64,000 bases of DNA from Lachnospiraceae bacterium (GTDB taxonomy: Bacteria > Bacillota > Clostridia > Lachnospirales > Lachnospiraceae). The notes beneath the pieces are model-generated. The model was not told where the DNA came from. It searched no databases and worked only from the letters and a program-made list of their open reading frames with translations. The first letter of the stretch is position 1; each line of letters starts with the position of its first letter. Positions 43,877 to 51,874 of this stretch are shown one piece after another. The stretch spans positions 124,001 through 188,000 of the forward strand of contig JAFZVZ010000017.1 of NCBI GenBank assembly GCA_017617545.1, given 5' to 3'. The position numbers were made by a program, and so were the translations under genes.

Positions 43877-45299
43877 ACTGAAGAGTAAAATCAGCATGTC
43901 TTTTACACTGTTCCTCGGAATTGCATTCTGCGGAATGGTTTCGTGTGCCGTTCTTTCGTATATCCTGATCTCTTATAATTCGCGTCATCTCTTTGACGCG
44001 AGCAAAACCCGTATTGCAGACTTTGTAAGTGGCTTTTCATACGATATCGAACGTACCGGTTTCCCTTACGGTACCGACGAATCCGTCTCGGAAGAGCTTT
44101 ATCTGCTTGCGGAAAATTATCACGGTCGTGTTCTTGTTCTCGACAACACGCTTCGCGTCGTGTTTGATTCGTTCCGCACGAAAAATGATAAGACCGTAGT
44201 TGCGCCTGAGCTGCTGGACGCAGCCGCAAACAAGACACATTTTTCGTATGACGAGGACAACAAAACCGCAACATACGCGTGTCTGATCAGTTCTAAAACA
44301 TCTAAAGATCCGGTCTATTTCTATCTCAGATATGACGTGACGAACGAGTTGAACCGGTATCACACGAGTCGACGCTTCATCACCATGATCTCACTTTGCC
44401 TTTGCATTATCATATTCACGGTCGCGATAGCGCTTTCCGTAGCCTTTACACGTCCGCTCAGGCGGATTAACAATGAGCTCACGGTCATCGGCAACGGTAA
44501 GTTTGACGAGCGCGTCCAGGTGAGGAGCAACCGACAGGTGGCGGACATCACGGATTCGGTCAACCGGATCCTGGAGCGCACACACGAGATGGAGGAGAAC
44601 CGTCAGAACTTTGTGTCGGACGTGTCGCATGAGCTGAAGACGCCCATGACATCGATGAAGATCCTGTCCGATGCGTTGTTGATGTCAGGTGAGGAGCTTC
44701 CGGATACGGTGCGTGAGTTCCTGACAGATATCAATTCCGAGATCGATCGCGAAAATAATATCATTTCCGACCTTCTTGCTCTGGCCAGAATGGATCGAAA
44801 GACCGATACCATTCACTATGAGCGCGCTCATATCAACGATACACTTGATATCATCTTAAACCGTGTAGCCCCGCTAGCAGAGTCAAAATCGATCGAGGTT
44901 GTATGCGAGAGCTACCGCGATATCTATGCGGATGTTGACGAGCCGAAGATCATCACAGCGATCACAAACATCGTGGAAAACGCGATCAAGTACAACCGTC
45001 CGAACGGCAGCGTCTATGTCACCTTAAATGCAAACATGACGTATTTCTTTGTGACCGTGAGAGACACCGGCTTCGGTATTGCCGAATCCGAGATCGGACA
45101 CATTTTCGACCGTTTCTACCGCGTGGATAAGGATCGTTCGCGCGAGACCGGCGGCACCGGCTTAGGCCTTGCTATCACGAAGGAGATCATCAATGCTCAC
45201 GGCGGAATGATCAAGGTTTATTCAAAAATCAACGAAGGCACGACTTTCAGCGTACGGTTACCGCTCGCGAAGCCCGTGAAGAGCGGAGGTAAAGCATGA
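43869..45299 (+). CDS. Membrane sensor histidine kinase
   Basis: 476 residues. Two transmembrane helices (about 12-35 and 170-195) bracket an extracytoplasmic sensor (about 36-168); a HAMP linker (about 196-245), phosphoacceptor His254 in VSHELKTPM, and the ATPase domain with IVENAIKYN (N box), DTGFGIAE (G1) and GGTGLGLAI (G2). The partner of the regulator immediately upstream. The sensor has no family I recognise. Overlaps the next lipoprotein gene by 4 bases, suggesting a functional unit. Confidence 0.95.
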   Translation: MSKLKSKISMSFTLFLGIAFCGMVSCAVLSYILISYNSRHLFDASKTRIADFVSGFSYDIERTGFPYGTDESVSEELYLLAENYHGRVLVLDNTLRVVFDSFRTKNDKTVVAPELLDAAANKTHFSYDEDNKTATYACLISSKTSKDPVYFYLRYDVTNELNRYHTSRRFITMISLCLCIIIFTVAIALSVAFTRPLRRINNELTVIGNGKFDERVQVRSNRQVADITDSVNRILERTHEMEENRQNFVSDVSHELKTPMTSMKILSDALLMSGEELPDTVREFLTDINSEIDRENNIISDLLALARMDRKTDTIHYERAHINDTLDIILNRVAPLAESKSIEVVCESYRDIYADVDEPKIITAITNIVENAIKYNRPNGSVYVTLNANMTYFFVTVRDTGFGIAESEIGHIFDRFYRVDKDRSRETGGTGLGLAITKEIINAHGGMIKVYSKINEGTTFSVRLPLAKPVKSGGKA

Positions 45300-46279
45300 A
45301 AGTTAACGGATATACAACGAAACGAAACAGGGTCACCGTCGTTTGCCTGCTTTTTGTAATACTCACATTGCTTTTAAGCGGATGTACTCAGGCGACGGCT
45401 CCGACACCTGGAGAGGATGAATCGTATCCCGTTTATTGTTATGTTTTGAATGAGGATGCGACCAATATGTACAAGGTCGAGTACCGCTTCCAGTCGCTCA
45501 CAACGGATGCGAAGATCGCAGAGTTACTGCAACAGCTCAATGAGACCGACGAGGATAAAGACAGATATGCTGTCATCCCGAAGTCGCTGCGAGTGGAGGA
45601 GTGGGTTCTTTCCGATGCCGGCGAGCTGAATATTTCATTTAACGGCGAATACAAGGAGCTTTCCGCTGTGCGAGAGGCTGTTTTGCGCACAGGTGTTGTT
45701 CTGACGCTCACACAGCTTATGGATGTGCGAAGCGTTTCCTTTACGGTCAACGGAGAGCCGCTTAAAAACCGCCAGGATGAGCCTGTGGGGCCGATGACTG
45801 CAGCCATGTATGCAAACAGGATCGGCGAGCCTACCGAGGTTATTGATGTAAAGCTATGTTTTGTCAACGGGTCCAAGACCAATCTGACTACAGTCAATCG
45901 AAGAGTTTTTCCGGACGACTATGAGCCGATGGAGAAGTACCTTATCGAGTTTCTGATCGGTGGTCCGACAGATGAGGAAGTTGACAGCTACGACAAGAGT
46001 GAACAGAAGCCGATCGCTGCGCTTCCGAAAGACACGCGGATTCTTCATGTTATCACCAAGAATTCCATCTGTTACGTTGATTTTTCCTCGGAGTTTATGA
46101 ATTGCGATAAGAGCATTTCGCCGATCGCATTGCTTCATTCCGTGGCAGATACGTTGATCCGAAACAGTTCCGCCGTAGACACTGTAGTTATCACTGTAGA
46201 GGGGAAGACGCTGAGCACGTATCGAAATATCGATGTACCGACGATCTTCCGAACATCGGATCTGTTGATCACCGAATAA
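45296..46279 (+). CDS. Lipoprotein with two GerMN domains
   Basis: 327 residues. Signal peptide with lipobox LLSGC (Cys30), so it is probably a membrane-attached lipoprotein outside the cell. Two GerMN-like domains (about 50-170 and 180-325), the fold of the sporulation germination protein GerM; the second contains DTRILHVITKNSICYVDFSSEF. The start overlaps the kinase stop by 4 bases, so it may feed the sensor (as in other kinase-lipoprotein pairs); this is inference. comEC follows 14 bases later. Confidence 0.85.
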   Translation: MKVNGYTTKRNRVTVVCLLFVILTLLLSGCTQATAPTPGEDESYPVYCYVLNEDATNMYKVEYRFQSLTTDAKIAELLQQLNETDEDKDRYAVIPKSLRVEEWVLSDAGELNISFNGEYKELSAVREAVLRTGVVLTLTQLMDVRSVSFTVNGEPLKNRQDEPVGPMTAAMYANRIGEPTEVIDVKLCFVNGSKTNLTTVNRRVFPDDYEPMEKYLIEFLIGGPTDEEVDSYDKSEQKPIAALPKDTRILHVITKNSICYVDFSSEFMNCDKSISPIALLHSVADTLIRNSSAVDTVVITVEGKTLSTYRNIDVPTIFRTSDLLITE

Positions 46280-46293
46280 TACGGAGTAATCTT

Positions 46294-48540
46294 ATGAAAC
46301 GCCCTTTGTTCTGGGCGTCTCTATGCACGATTGCCGGCATACTGTGCGCATTTTCCGGGTTAGATGCGATCACTGTTGCGGCGGTCGTGCTTTCCCTTAT
46401 TGCGGGAGGAGTGATCATTTTCTCCCGCGCAGTTCCCCGAATCGCAATCGCATTACCGATCGGAGCTTTGCTTGGATTGATCATCTGCCATGTTTATCTA
46501 TCTCATGAAAGCAGGTGCACCGAAGCTATATTTTCCATGCAATCCGTTACGTGTGTCGTAAAGGGGGTAAAAGAAACTTCGTTTACTGCTGAGCCGGTCG
46601 ACAGGATGCTTCGAAACAAGCGACTTCTCGTGTATGAGAAGGATGTGTCGCCGTTCGTAGGAGATGTCGTCACGGTATTCGGTCCGTTCAGTGTGTTTCC
46701 GGTTGCAAGAAATGAAGGGGAATGGGACGCAACAACATATTATCGTTCTAACGAATATCTCGGATTCGCAACCTCCTGGGAAGCGACAGGGAAACGCAGG
46801 AACACGCTGAAATACCGTATCGCTCGGTTCCGAGAGAAAGTCTCCGCGCGTATCGAGCAGTTGTATCCTGAAGATACGGCATCCATGGTAAAGGCTGTCC
46901 TGTATTGTGAGAAAAGTGATCTGGACAGTGAGCTTACCATGCGTTTCCGCCGACTGGGGATCGCGCATATTCTTGCCGTAAGCGGACTGCATGTATCGGT
47001 GTTCGGCGGCTTTCTGACCGCTTTCTTTCTTCAGTTTCTACGGCGGGGCAGGGCTGAGGCGGCAGCATCGGTTGTCTTACTTGCGTACGGTGTGCTGACA
47101 GGATTTCCTGTTTCCTGTGCAAGGGCTGTGTTTACGGCAATTCTGTCAGCCGTCGGGAGGGTGTTCGGTCGAACGCCGGACCGGTTGACGGAAACGATGT
47201 TCTGCGCCGCGCTGTTTCTTCTGTTAAAGCCGGTGCTGATCCTTCAACAGGGCTTCTGGCTTTCATTCTATTGCGCGTTTGTCTTGCTGCGTCTGTCCAA
47301 TGGAAGGAATTTTCATACCGTAATTCAAAACAGTATCAGACTTTCGTTATATTTGTTGCCGCTTCAGGCTACATTCTTTTACACGGTCTCGCCGTTATCA
47401 CCGTTCCTCAACGCAATCATCCTTTCCTTTATGAGCCTTCTGCTTCCCGCTGCTGCTTTAGCAGTGGCTGTTTCCGTACCTTTCTATGCTGTCGGGAAGT
47501 TTTTGTGCGGCTTTTCCCATTACGGCTTTTGGTTGATCGATGTGATCAGCAAACTGTTGTGTAAGGTTTCATTTTCCGTGATCATATGCGGATGTCCTTC
47601 GGTATGGAATTACGTTGCTTACGCTGTGGTACTCTTATGTATCGTGTTTCTTCACAAGAAGCAGCAGAGAAAGGCGATAATAATTTCTGCGTTTGCTTTT
47701 CTGTGCTTTTTGCCGATACGGTCAAAGGATATGTGCATATACAATCTTTCCGTAGGGCAGGGGGATTGCAGTGTGATCATACGAGGAAGCAAATGTATCG
47801 TGATTGACTGCGGAGCTCAGGGGAAGACCAACGTGGGAGAGAAGATACTTGTTCCGTTTCTTATGTATCACGGCTTTGAGAAGCCTGACCTGGTGGTCAT
47901 ATCGCATACGGATGAGGATCATGTGAATGGATTGACAGAGCTTTTGAGCGATGAATGGAAGAATACCGTTGTCTTGCTTCCGATCAATGAACAGGATGGC
48001 GTTTATGGTAACAGTATTGGGAATCAGGATAGACTGCGATATTTGGCAAAGGGTGATACGCTTCGCATCTCGTGCGGGCTTTTGTACGGAAAGCTGAGGA
48101 TTGAGGCATTGTCACCGATGACAGACAATTATTATATCGCAAATGCCGCAACGTCGGATACAAACGATAACAGCCTTGTTGTGGTTGTTTCCGACGGGAA
48201 GTACGATGCTTTATTTACCGGAGACTGCGGTAGGGAACCGCTGCATGACATTGCCGGAAACTATCCGAAGACGATCGGTATGTGTGACTATCTGAAAGTG
48301 CCGCACCACGGGTCAGTGAATTCTGCGGAGGAAGCATTTTACGAAGTATTACATCCAAGCGTGGCTGTAGTTTCCTGCGGTGTGAACAGCTACGGGCATC
48401 CTTCTGACGTGATCCTTGAAATGCTGCAGGAGACCGGAGCGACTGCATATGTGACAAAACAATGCGGACAGACCACGGTCAGATTTACATCGGAGGGTAT
48501 CACTGTGAGGACTTTTTTGATTGATTTTTCGGAGGAATAA
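46294..48540 (+). CDS. comEC: ComEC/Rec2-type DNA uptake channel protein
   Basis: 748 residues. N-terminal hydrophobic helices and a DUF4131-like segment (about 1-160), the multi-pass competence domain (about 190-460; LAVSGLHVSVFGG is family-typical), and a C-terminal metallo-beta-lactamase-like domain (about 480-748) with SHTDEDHVNG near 537 and PHHGSVNSAEE near 670. This lactamase-like domain is thought to degrade the non-transported strand. ATG after GGAGTAATC. Complete length and intact motifs suggest a working protein. Two ATTTTCCG copies lie inside this gene (46350 and 47571). Confidence 0.95.
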   Translation: MKRPLFWASLCTIAGILCAFSGLDAITVAAVVLSLIAGGVIIFSRAVPRIAIALPIGALLGLIICHVYLSHESRCTEAIFSMQSVTCVVKGVKETSFTAEPVDRMLRNKRLLVYEKDVSPFVGDVVTVFGPFSVFPVARNEGEWDATTYYRSNEYLGFATSWEATGKRRNTLKYRIARFREKVSARIEQLYPEDTASMVKAVLYCEKSDLDSELTMRFRRLGIAHILAVSGLHVSVFGGFLTAFFLQFLRRGRAEAAASVVLLAYGVLTGFPVSCARAVFTAILSAVGRVFGRTPDRLTETMFCAALFLLLKPVLILQQGFWLSFYCAFVLLRLSNGRNFHTVIQNSIRLSLYLLPLQATFFYTVSPLSPFLNAIILSFMSLLLPAAALAVAVSVPFYAVGKFLCGFSHYGFWLIDVISKLLCKVSFSVIICGCPSVWNYVAYAVVLLCIVFLHKKQQRKAIIISAFAFLCFLPIRSKDMCIYNLSVGQGDCSVIIRGSKCIVIDCGAQGKTNVGEKILVPFLMYHGFEKPDLVVISHTDEDHVNGLTELLSDEWKNTVVLLPINEQDGVYGNSIGNQDRLRYLAKGDTLRISCGLLYGKLRIEALSPMTDNYYIANAATSDTNDNSLVVVVSDGKYDALFTGDCGREPLHDIAGNYPKTIGMCDYLKVPHHGSVNSAEEAFYEVLHPSVAVVSCGVNSYGHPSDVILEMLQETGATAYVTKQCGQTTVRFTSEGITVRTFLIDFSEE

Positions 48541-48585
48541 TGATAAAATTGTGAACAGATTTGATATTGTAAAGGTTGGATTGGA

Positions 48586-49248
48586 ATGAAAGAAAAACGC
48601 TTTGTCGGGTTTTATAACCCTTCCGTAATTTTAACCTACTGCGGTTTGGCGTGTGCCTTCGTAAGCATGTATCTTGCATGGAACGCAGAAGGATACAATT
48701 TCCGCTGGTCGATCTTTTTCCTGATGCTTGCGGGCTTGTGCGATATGTTCGACGGAACTGTCGCAAGAAGAGTAAAGCGCACGGAGCAGGAGAAAAAATT
48801 CGGTATCCAGCTCGATTCCCTCTGTGACATTGTCTGCTTCGGCATCACTCCGGCAACGATCGCATACATGATCTATGACGGAGCAAGCCTTCGCATCTTC
48901 GGCCTTGTTTCCGGATTTATCCTTACACTTTGCGGTCTTATCCGTCTTGCGTACTTCAACGTGACGGAGGAGGAGCGCCAGGCACAGACGAACGAGCGCA
49001 GAGATTACTATCAGGGCATGCCGATCACGGCTTCCGCAATCGGTGTTCCGGTCGCGTACATTGTTGGAAGTCTGCTTGCGCTTTTGTTCAACGAGAACAT
49101 GGTCCTCCCTGTATTCTTCAGCGCATTCATGCTTTTTGTCTCGTTCTTGTACATTTTCAATTTTCCGGTGCGTAAGCCTCATAAGAAGGGCATGATCATC
49201 ATGATCGTAAGTTGCCTTGCATTATTCGCGGGAGTGCTGCTTGTATGA
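48586..49248 (+). CDS. pssA: CDP-diacylglycerol-serine O-phosphatidyltransferase
   Basis: 220 residues, integral membrane enzyme making phosphatidylserine. The CDP-alcohol phosphatidyltransferase motif is present: DMFDGTVARR with downstream G and two Asp in FGIQLDSLCD. About seven hydrophobic helices. It is followed by psd in a 4-base overlap, so serine lipid is made and decarboxylated in one unit. GGATTGGA precedes the ATG. Confidence 0.94.
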   Translation: MKEKRFVGFYNPSVILTYCGLACAFVSMYLAWNAEGYNFRWSIFFLMLAGLCDMFDGTVARRVKRTEQEKKFGIQLDSLCDIVCFGITPATIAYMIYDGASLRIFGLVSGFILTLCGLIRLAYFNVTEEERQAQTNERRDYYQGMPITASAIGVPVAYIVGSLLALLFNENMVLPVFFSAFMLFVSFLYIFNFPVRKPHKKGMIIMIVSCLALFAGVLLV

Positions 49249-50189
49249 CAAAGCTTTGTAACAAAGACATAAGTGAACAATACTATATTGACCGGGATGG
49301 CAATCAGGTGCCCATCCCGGTTTCCAATAATGCGCTGATTGAGAAGATGTTTTCTCACACGATCACCAGGGCATTGATGACATTTGTTTCCGCTCCCTGG
49401 TACGCGAATCTTCAGAGGGCAGTGATGAGCTCATTCATCTCCTCGTTCTGGATCACCGGCTTTGTGCGCAAAAACGGTATCCGTCTCAATGAGTACAAGA
49501 AAAAGAAATACACGTCGTTTCATGATTTCTTCAAGCGTGAGATCAAGCCGGAGAGTCGTCCTTTCACGGTAGATGAACGTGCGTTGCTTTCGCCATGTGA
49601 CTGCAAGGCAAGCGTCTATAAGATCGAGGACGATTCCTGCTTCGCGATCAAAGGAGTTCCTTACACGGCTGAGGAGCTGTTCGGTGTTGCTTCGTCACGG
49701 GAGTCCGAACTGAATCTCGATGAGTATAATGATCGAATGAAGCTGGCGGAGTGTTATCGCAACGGTTATCTGTTCCTGCTTCGCTTGAGTCTCGATGATT
49801 ATCATCATTATATGTATCCCGTAACCGGAGAGAAGACCGCGGACACCGTGATCGACGGCAAGTTATACACGGTACATCCGCTGATCCATAAGTATTGCGC
49901 TGTATATCGGGAAAATGCCCGCCAGTATTGCACAGTTACGACTGACGCGGGGCATAAGGTAACGGTTATGCAAGTAGGCGCGCTCGGTGTAGGAAAGATC
50001 GTCAATGACAACCTCGAAGCGGCATCGGTCAAGCAGGGCGAGGAACAGGGTCACTTTGAATTCGGCGGTTCCACGATCCTTGTGCTTGCACCCGGTGGAA
50101 GCTACCGACCTGAGCAGAGTCTCCTGGACAATACTGCTAACGGCTTTGAAACGATTGTAAAGATGGGAGAGCGCATCGGAGGGATCTGA
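49245..50189 (+). CDS. psd: Phosphatidylserine decarboxylase proenzyme
   Basis: About 314 residues; pyruvoyl enzyme producing phosphatidylethanolamine. The cleavage site FGGST (about 281-285, the LGST equivalent) forms the pyruvoyl group from its serine. The DYHHYMYPV histidine block is family-typical, and SRPFTVDERALLSPCD fits. The start ATG overlaps the pssA stop (ATGA), typical translational coupling. The longer open frame upstream overlaps pssA and is not used. Confidence 0.94.
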   Translation: MTKLCNKDISEQYYIDRDGNQVPIPVSNNALIEKMFSHTITRALMTFVSAPWYANLQRAVMSSFISSFWITGFVRKNGIRLNEYKKKKYTSFHDFFKREIKPESRPFTVDERALLSPCDCKASVYKIEDDSCFAIKGVPYTAEELFGVASSRESELNLDEYNDRMKLAECYRNGYLFLLRLSLDDYHHYMYPVTGEKTADTVIDGKLYTVHPLIHKYCAVYRENARQYCTVTTDAGHKVTVMQVGALGVGKIVNDNLEAASVKQGEEQGHFEFGGSTILVLAPGGSYRPEQSLLDNTANGFETIVKMGERIGGI

Positions 50190-50192
50190 TCC

Positions 50193-51173
50193 ATGAACAC
50201 GATACGAAACGATCTCAAAACCGGTAACCTGCGCAGATTTTATGCGCTGACCGGCACCGAGGATTATCTGAGAAGGCTGTATCTGAACAAACTTTCACAG
50301 GCAATCATCCCGGATGAGAGTTCCATGAACCGCACGATATTTGACGGCAACAGAACCGATCCGATCGAGGTGATCGATGCTGCGATGTCGCCACCGTTTC
50401 TTGCGGACCGACGCCTGATCATCCTTTCTGACACAGGCTTTTTAAAGTCTTCGAGCATTCTTGCCGATCGCATGCCTGAGTTCCCTGAGACGACTTATAT
50501 GTTGTTCTTTGAAAAGGACTGTGACCAGCGAAACAAGCTGTACAAGTATATAGAGAAGGAAGGCCACGTAGCTGTCTTTGAGACAATGCGTGACGCGGAT
50601 ACGGTTAGCTTTATCGCGAACCGTCTGCAGCGCTACGGCCTGCGGATCACGGAAGCCAACGCGAAGGTTCTTCTTGAGCAGTGTGGCAATGACCTTACAG
50701 GCCTTGCCAACGAGATTGACAAGATCGCATCCTATTGTGACGGAAGAGACGAGGTTACCGCTACGGATATCCGCACGATGACCTCGGTGCTTTCCCAGGG
50801 GCAGATGTTCCGCATGATCGACGCAATCGTATCCGGCAACAAAAAGCAGGCGATGTCACTGTATCGAGAGCTGTTGCTCGACCAGACCGCTCCGGTAGCG
50901 ATCCTTCGCAATCTGATCAACAACTTCTATAATTTTTCGATGGTGATGCGTCTAAGCCGCAAAGGGATCTCGGCGTTTGAGATCGGACAGCAGGCCAAAC
51001 TTCCTTCAGGTGCGGTATCGCGTTTTCTGAAGGCAGCGAAAAATGCTTCGATTGACCGTGTGACCGAGGCGGTAGAGCGCGGAAGAAACCTTGAAGCCAA
51101 GGTAAAAAACGGTGATCTGCCGGACCGCGTAGCCGTTGAATTGTATCTGACACAGCTTTTTTCCGTACAATAA
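50193..51173 (+). CDS. holA: DNA polymerase III subunit delta
   Basis: 326 residues. Clamp loader subunit that opens the sliding clamp. The degraded AAA+ fold has the typical start FYALTGTEDYLRRLYLNKL and the EIDKIASYC helix; the C-terminal collar helical domain ends VELYLTQLF. GGAGGGATC precedes the ATG, 3 bases after psd. Very often followed by rpsT, as here. Confidence 0.9.
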   Translation: MNTIRNDLKTGNLRRFYALTGTEDYLRRLYLNKLSQAIIPDESSMNRTIFDGNRTDPIEVIDAAMSPPFLADRRLIILSDTGFLKSSSILADRMPEFPETTYMLFFEKDCDQRNKLYKYIEKEGHVAVFETMRDADTVSFIANRLQRYGLRITEANAKVLLEQCGNDLTGLANEIDKIASYCDGRDEVTATDIRTMTSVLSQGQMFRMIDAIVSGNKKQAMSLYRELLLDQTAPVAILRNLINNFYNFSMVMRLSRKGISAFEIGQQAKLPSGAVSRFLKAAKNASIDRVTEAVERGRNLEAKVKNGDLPDRVAVELYLTQLFSVQ

Positions 51174-51193
51174 GTACTTTTTGAATTTTCCTA

Positions 51194-51222
51194 TTGACAG
51201 AGACTGAATTGTGTAATAAAAT
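51194..51222 (+). promoter_or_regulatory. rpsT promoter
   Basis: TTGACA (51194-51199), 17 bases, TAAAAT (51217-51222), followed by a leader of about 80 bases to rpsT, which may carry S20 autogenous control; I see no clear structure in it. Confidence 0.75.
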
Positions 51223-51306
51223 CTCCTCGTATGTGTTCAGAGCGTCCGTGTCCGGATCTGAGCGCAATTTCATGCGAAAACCAGATTTTATACGGGAGGT
51301 GTGAAG

Positions 51307-51570
51307 ATGGCTAATATCAAGTCCGCAAAGAAGAGAATTCTTGTGATTGAGACGAAAACCTTGCGCAACAGGATCATCAAGTCGAAAGTCAAGACTTTGA
51401 CGAAGAAAGTGGATGCTGCCGTGGCTGCCGGCGATAAGACACTTGCTCAGAACAATCTTACGACTGCGATCGTTGCGATCGACAAGGCTGCTGCTAAGGG
51501 CATTTTCCATAAAAACAATGCTGCGAGAAAAGTCTCCAGACTTCAGCGTGCAGTCAACAAGATGGCTTAA
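51307..51570 (+). CDS. rpsT: Ribosomal protein S20
   Basis: About 87 residues, small-subunit assembly protein that binds 16S rRNA near its 5' domain. It begins MANIKSAKKRI, has a highly basic helical body and ends RKVSRLQRAVNKMA. Start at ATG 51307 after GGGAGGT; an upstream in-frame GTG (51301) lies inside that ribosome-binding region. Terminated at 51586. Confidence 0.96.
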   Translation: MANIKSAKKRILVIETKTLRNRIIKSKVKTLTKKVDAAVAAGDKTLAQNNLTTAIVAIDKAAAKGIFHKNNAARKVSRLQRAVNKMA

Positions 51571-51585
51571 GGTTGAAATCTTACG

Positions 51586-51618
51586 GCGGGACAGAGCAAT
51601 CTGGCCCGCTTGTTTTTT
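51586..51618 (+). terminator. rpsT terminator
   Basis: GCGGG (51586-51590) pairs with CCCGC (51605-51609), inner CAGA/TCTG, then TTGTTTTTT (51610-51618). Confidence 0.85.
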
Positions 51619-51664
51619 ACACTAAGCGAGTGTTACTTTGCTCGCGAGGTATGCCCCTAACCAA

Positions 51665-51691
51665 CAAAAAACGCGACGCCTAAGCGCCGCG
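51665..51691 (-). terminator. tRNA-Ser terminator
   Basis: On the minus strand CGCGGCGC (51691-51684) pairs with GCGTCGCG (51679-51672), then a run of Ts (51671-51666), just beyond the tRNA 3' end. Confidence 0.8.
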
Positions 51692-51702
51692 CATATTTTT
51701 AC

Positions 51703-51790
51703 GGAGGAGAAGGGATTTGAACCCTTGCGCCGGTGTTACCGACCTACTGGTGTTCGAAGCCAGACCCTTCAGCCACTTGGGTACTCCTCC
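51703..51790 (-). tRNA. tRNA-Ser (anticodon CGA)
   Basis: 88 nt on the minus strand. Acceptor GGAGGAG (51790-51784) pairs with CTCCTCC (51709-51703). D arm CCC/GGG, long class II variable arm (GGTCGGTAACACCGG) and a T arm AAGGG-TTCAAAT-CCCTT. The anticodon loop reads TTCGAAC, with CGA at 51756-51754 when read on the minus strand. The anticodon stem CTGGC/ACCAG has one C.A mismatch at the loop end (31-39). No CCA is encoded. The long variable arm and the anticodon together support serine. Confidence 0.87.
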
Positions 51791-51804
51791 AAAGCAACGG
51801 TTGC

Positions 51805-51833
51805 ATTATACTATAACAGCTCCGATTTGACAA
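51805..51833 (-). promoter_or_regulatory. tRNA-Ser promoter
   Basis: Minus strand: TTGTCA (51833-51828), 17 bases, TATAAT (51810-51805), about 15 bases before the tRNA. The -35 box overlaps TTGACA (51827-51832) on the other strand, which could serve lepA (18 bases, TGTATT at 51851). Confidence 0.8.
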
Positions 51834-51874
51834 GGGGTAACTTTGGAAAATGTATTTGAGAAGGAAACCGACTG

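Noticed and set aside
51703-51790. tRNA-Leu or tRNA-Sec instead of tRNA-Ser
   Set aside because: The long variable arm fits Leu, Ser or Sec, but the loop gives anticodon CGA (serine) and the acceptor stem is 7 bp, not the 8 bp of tRNA-Sec.
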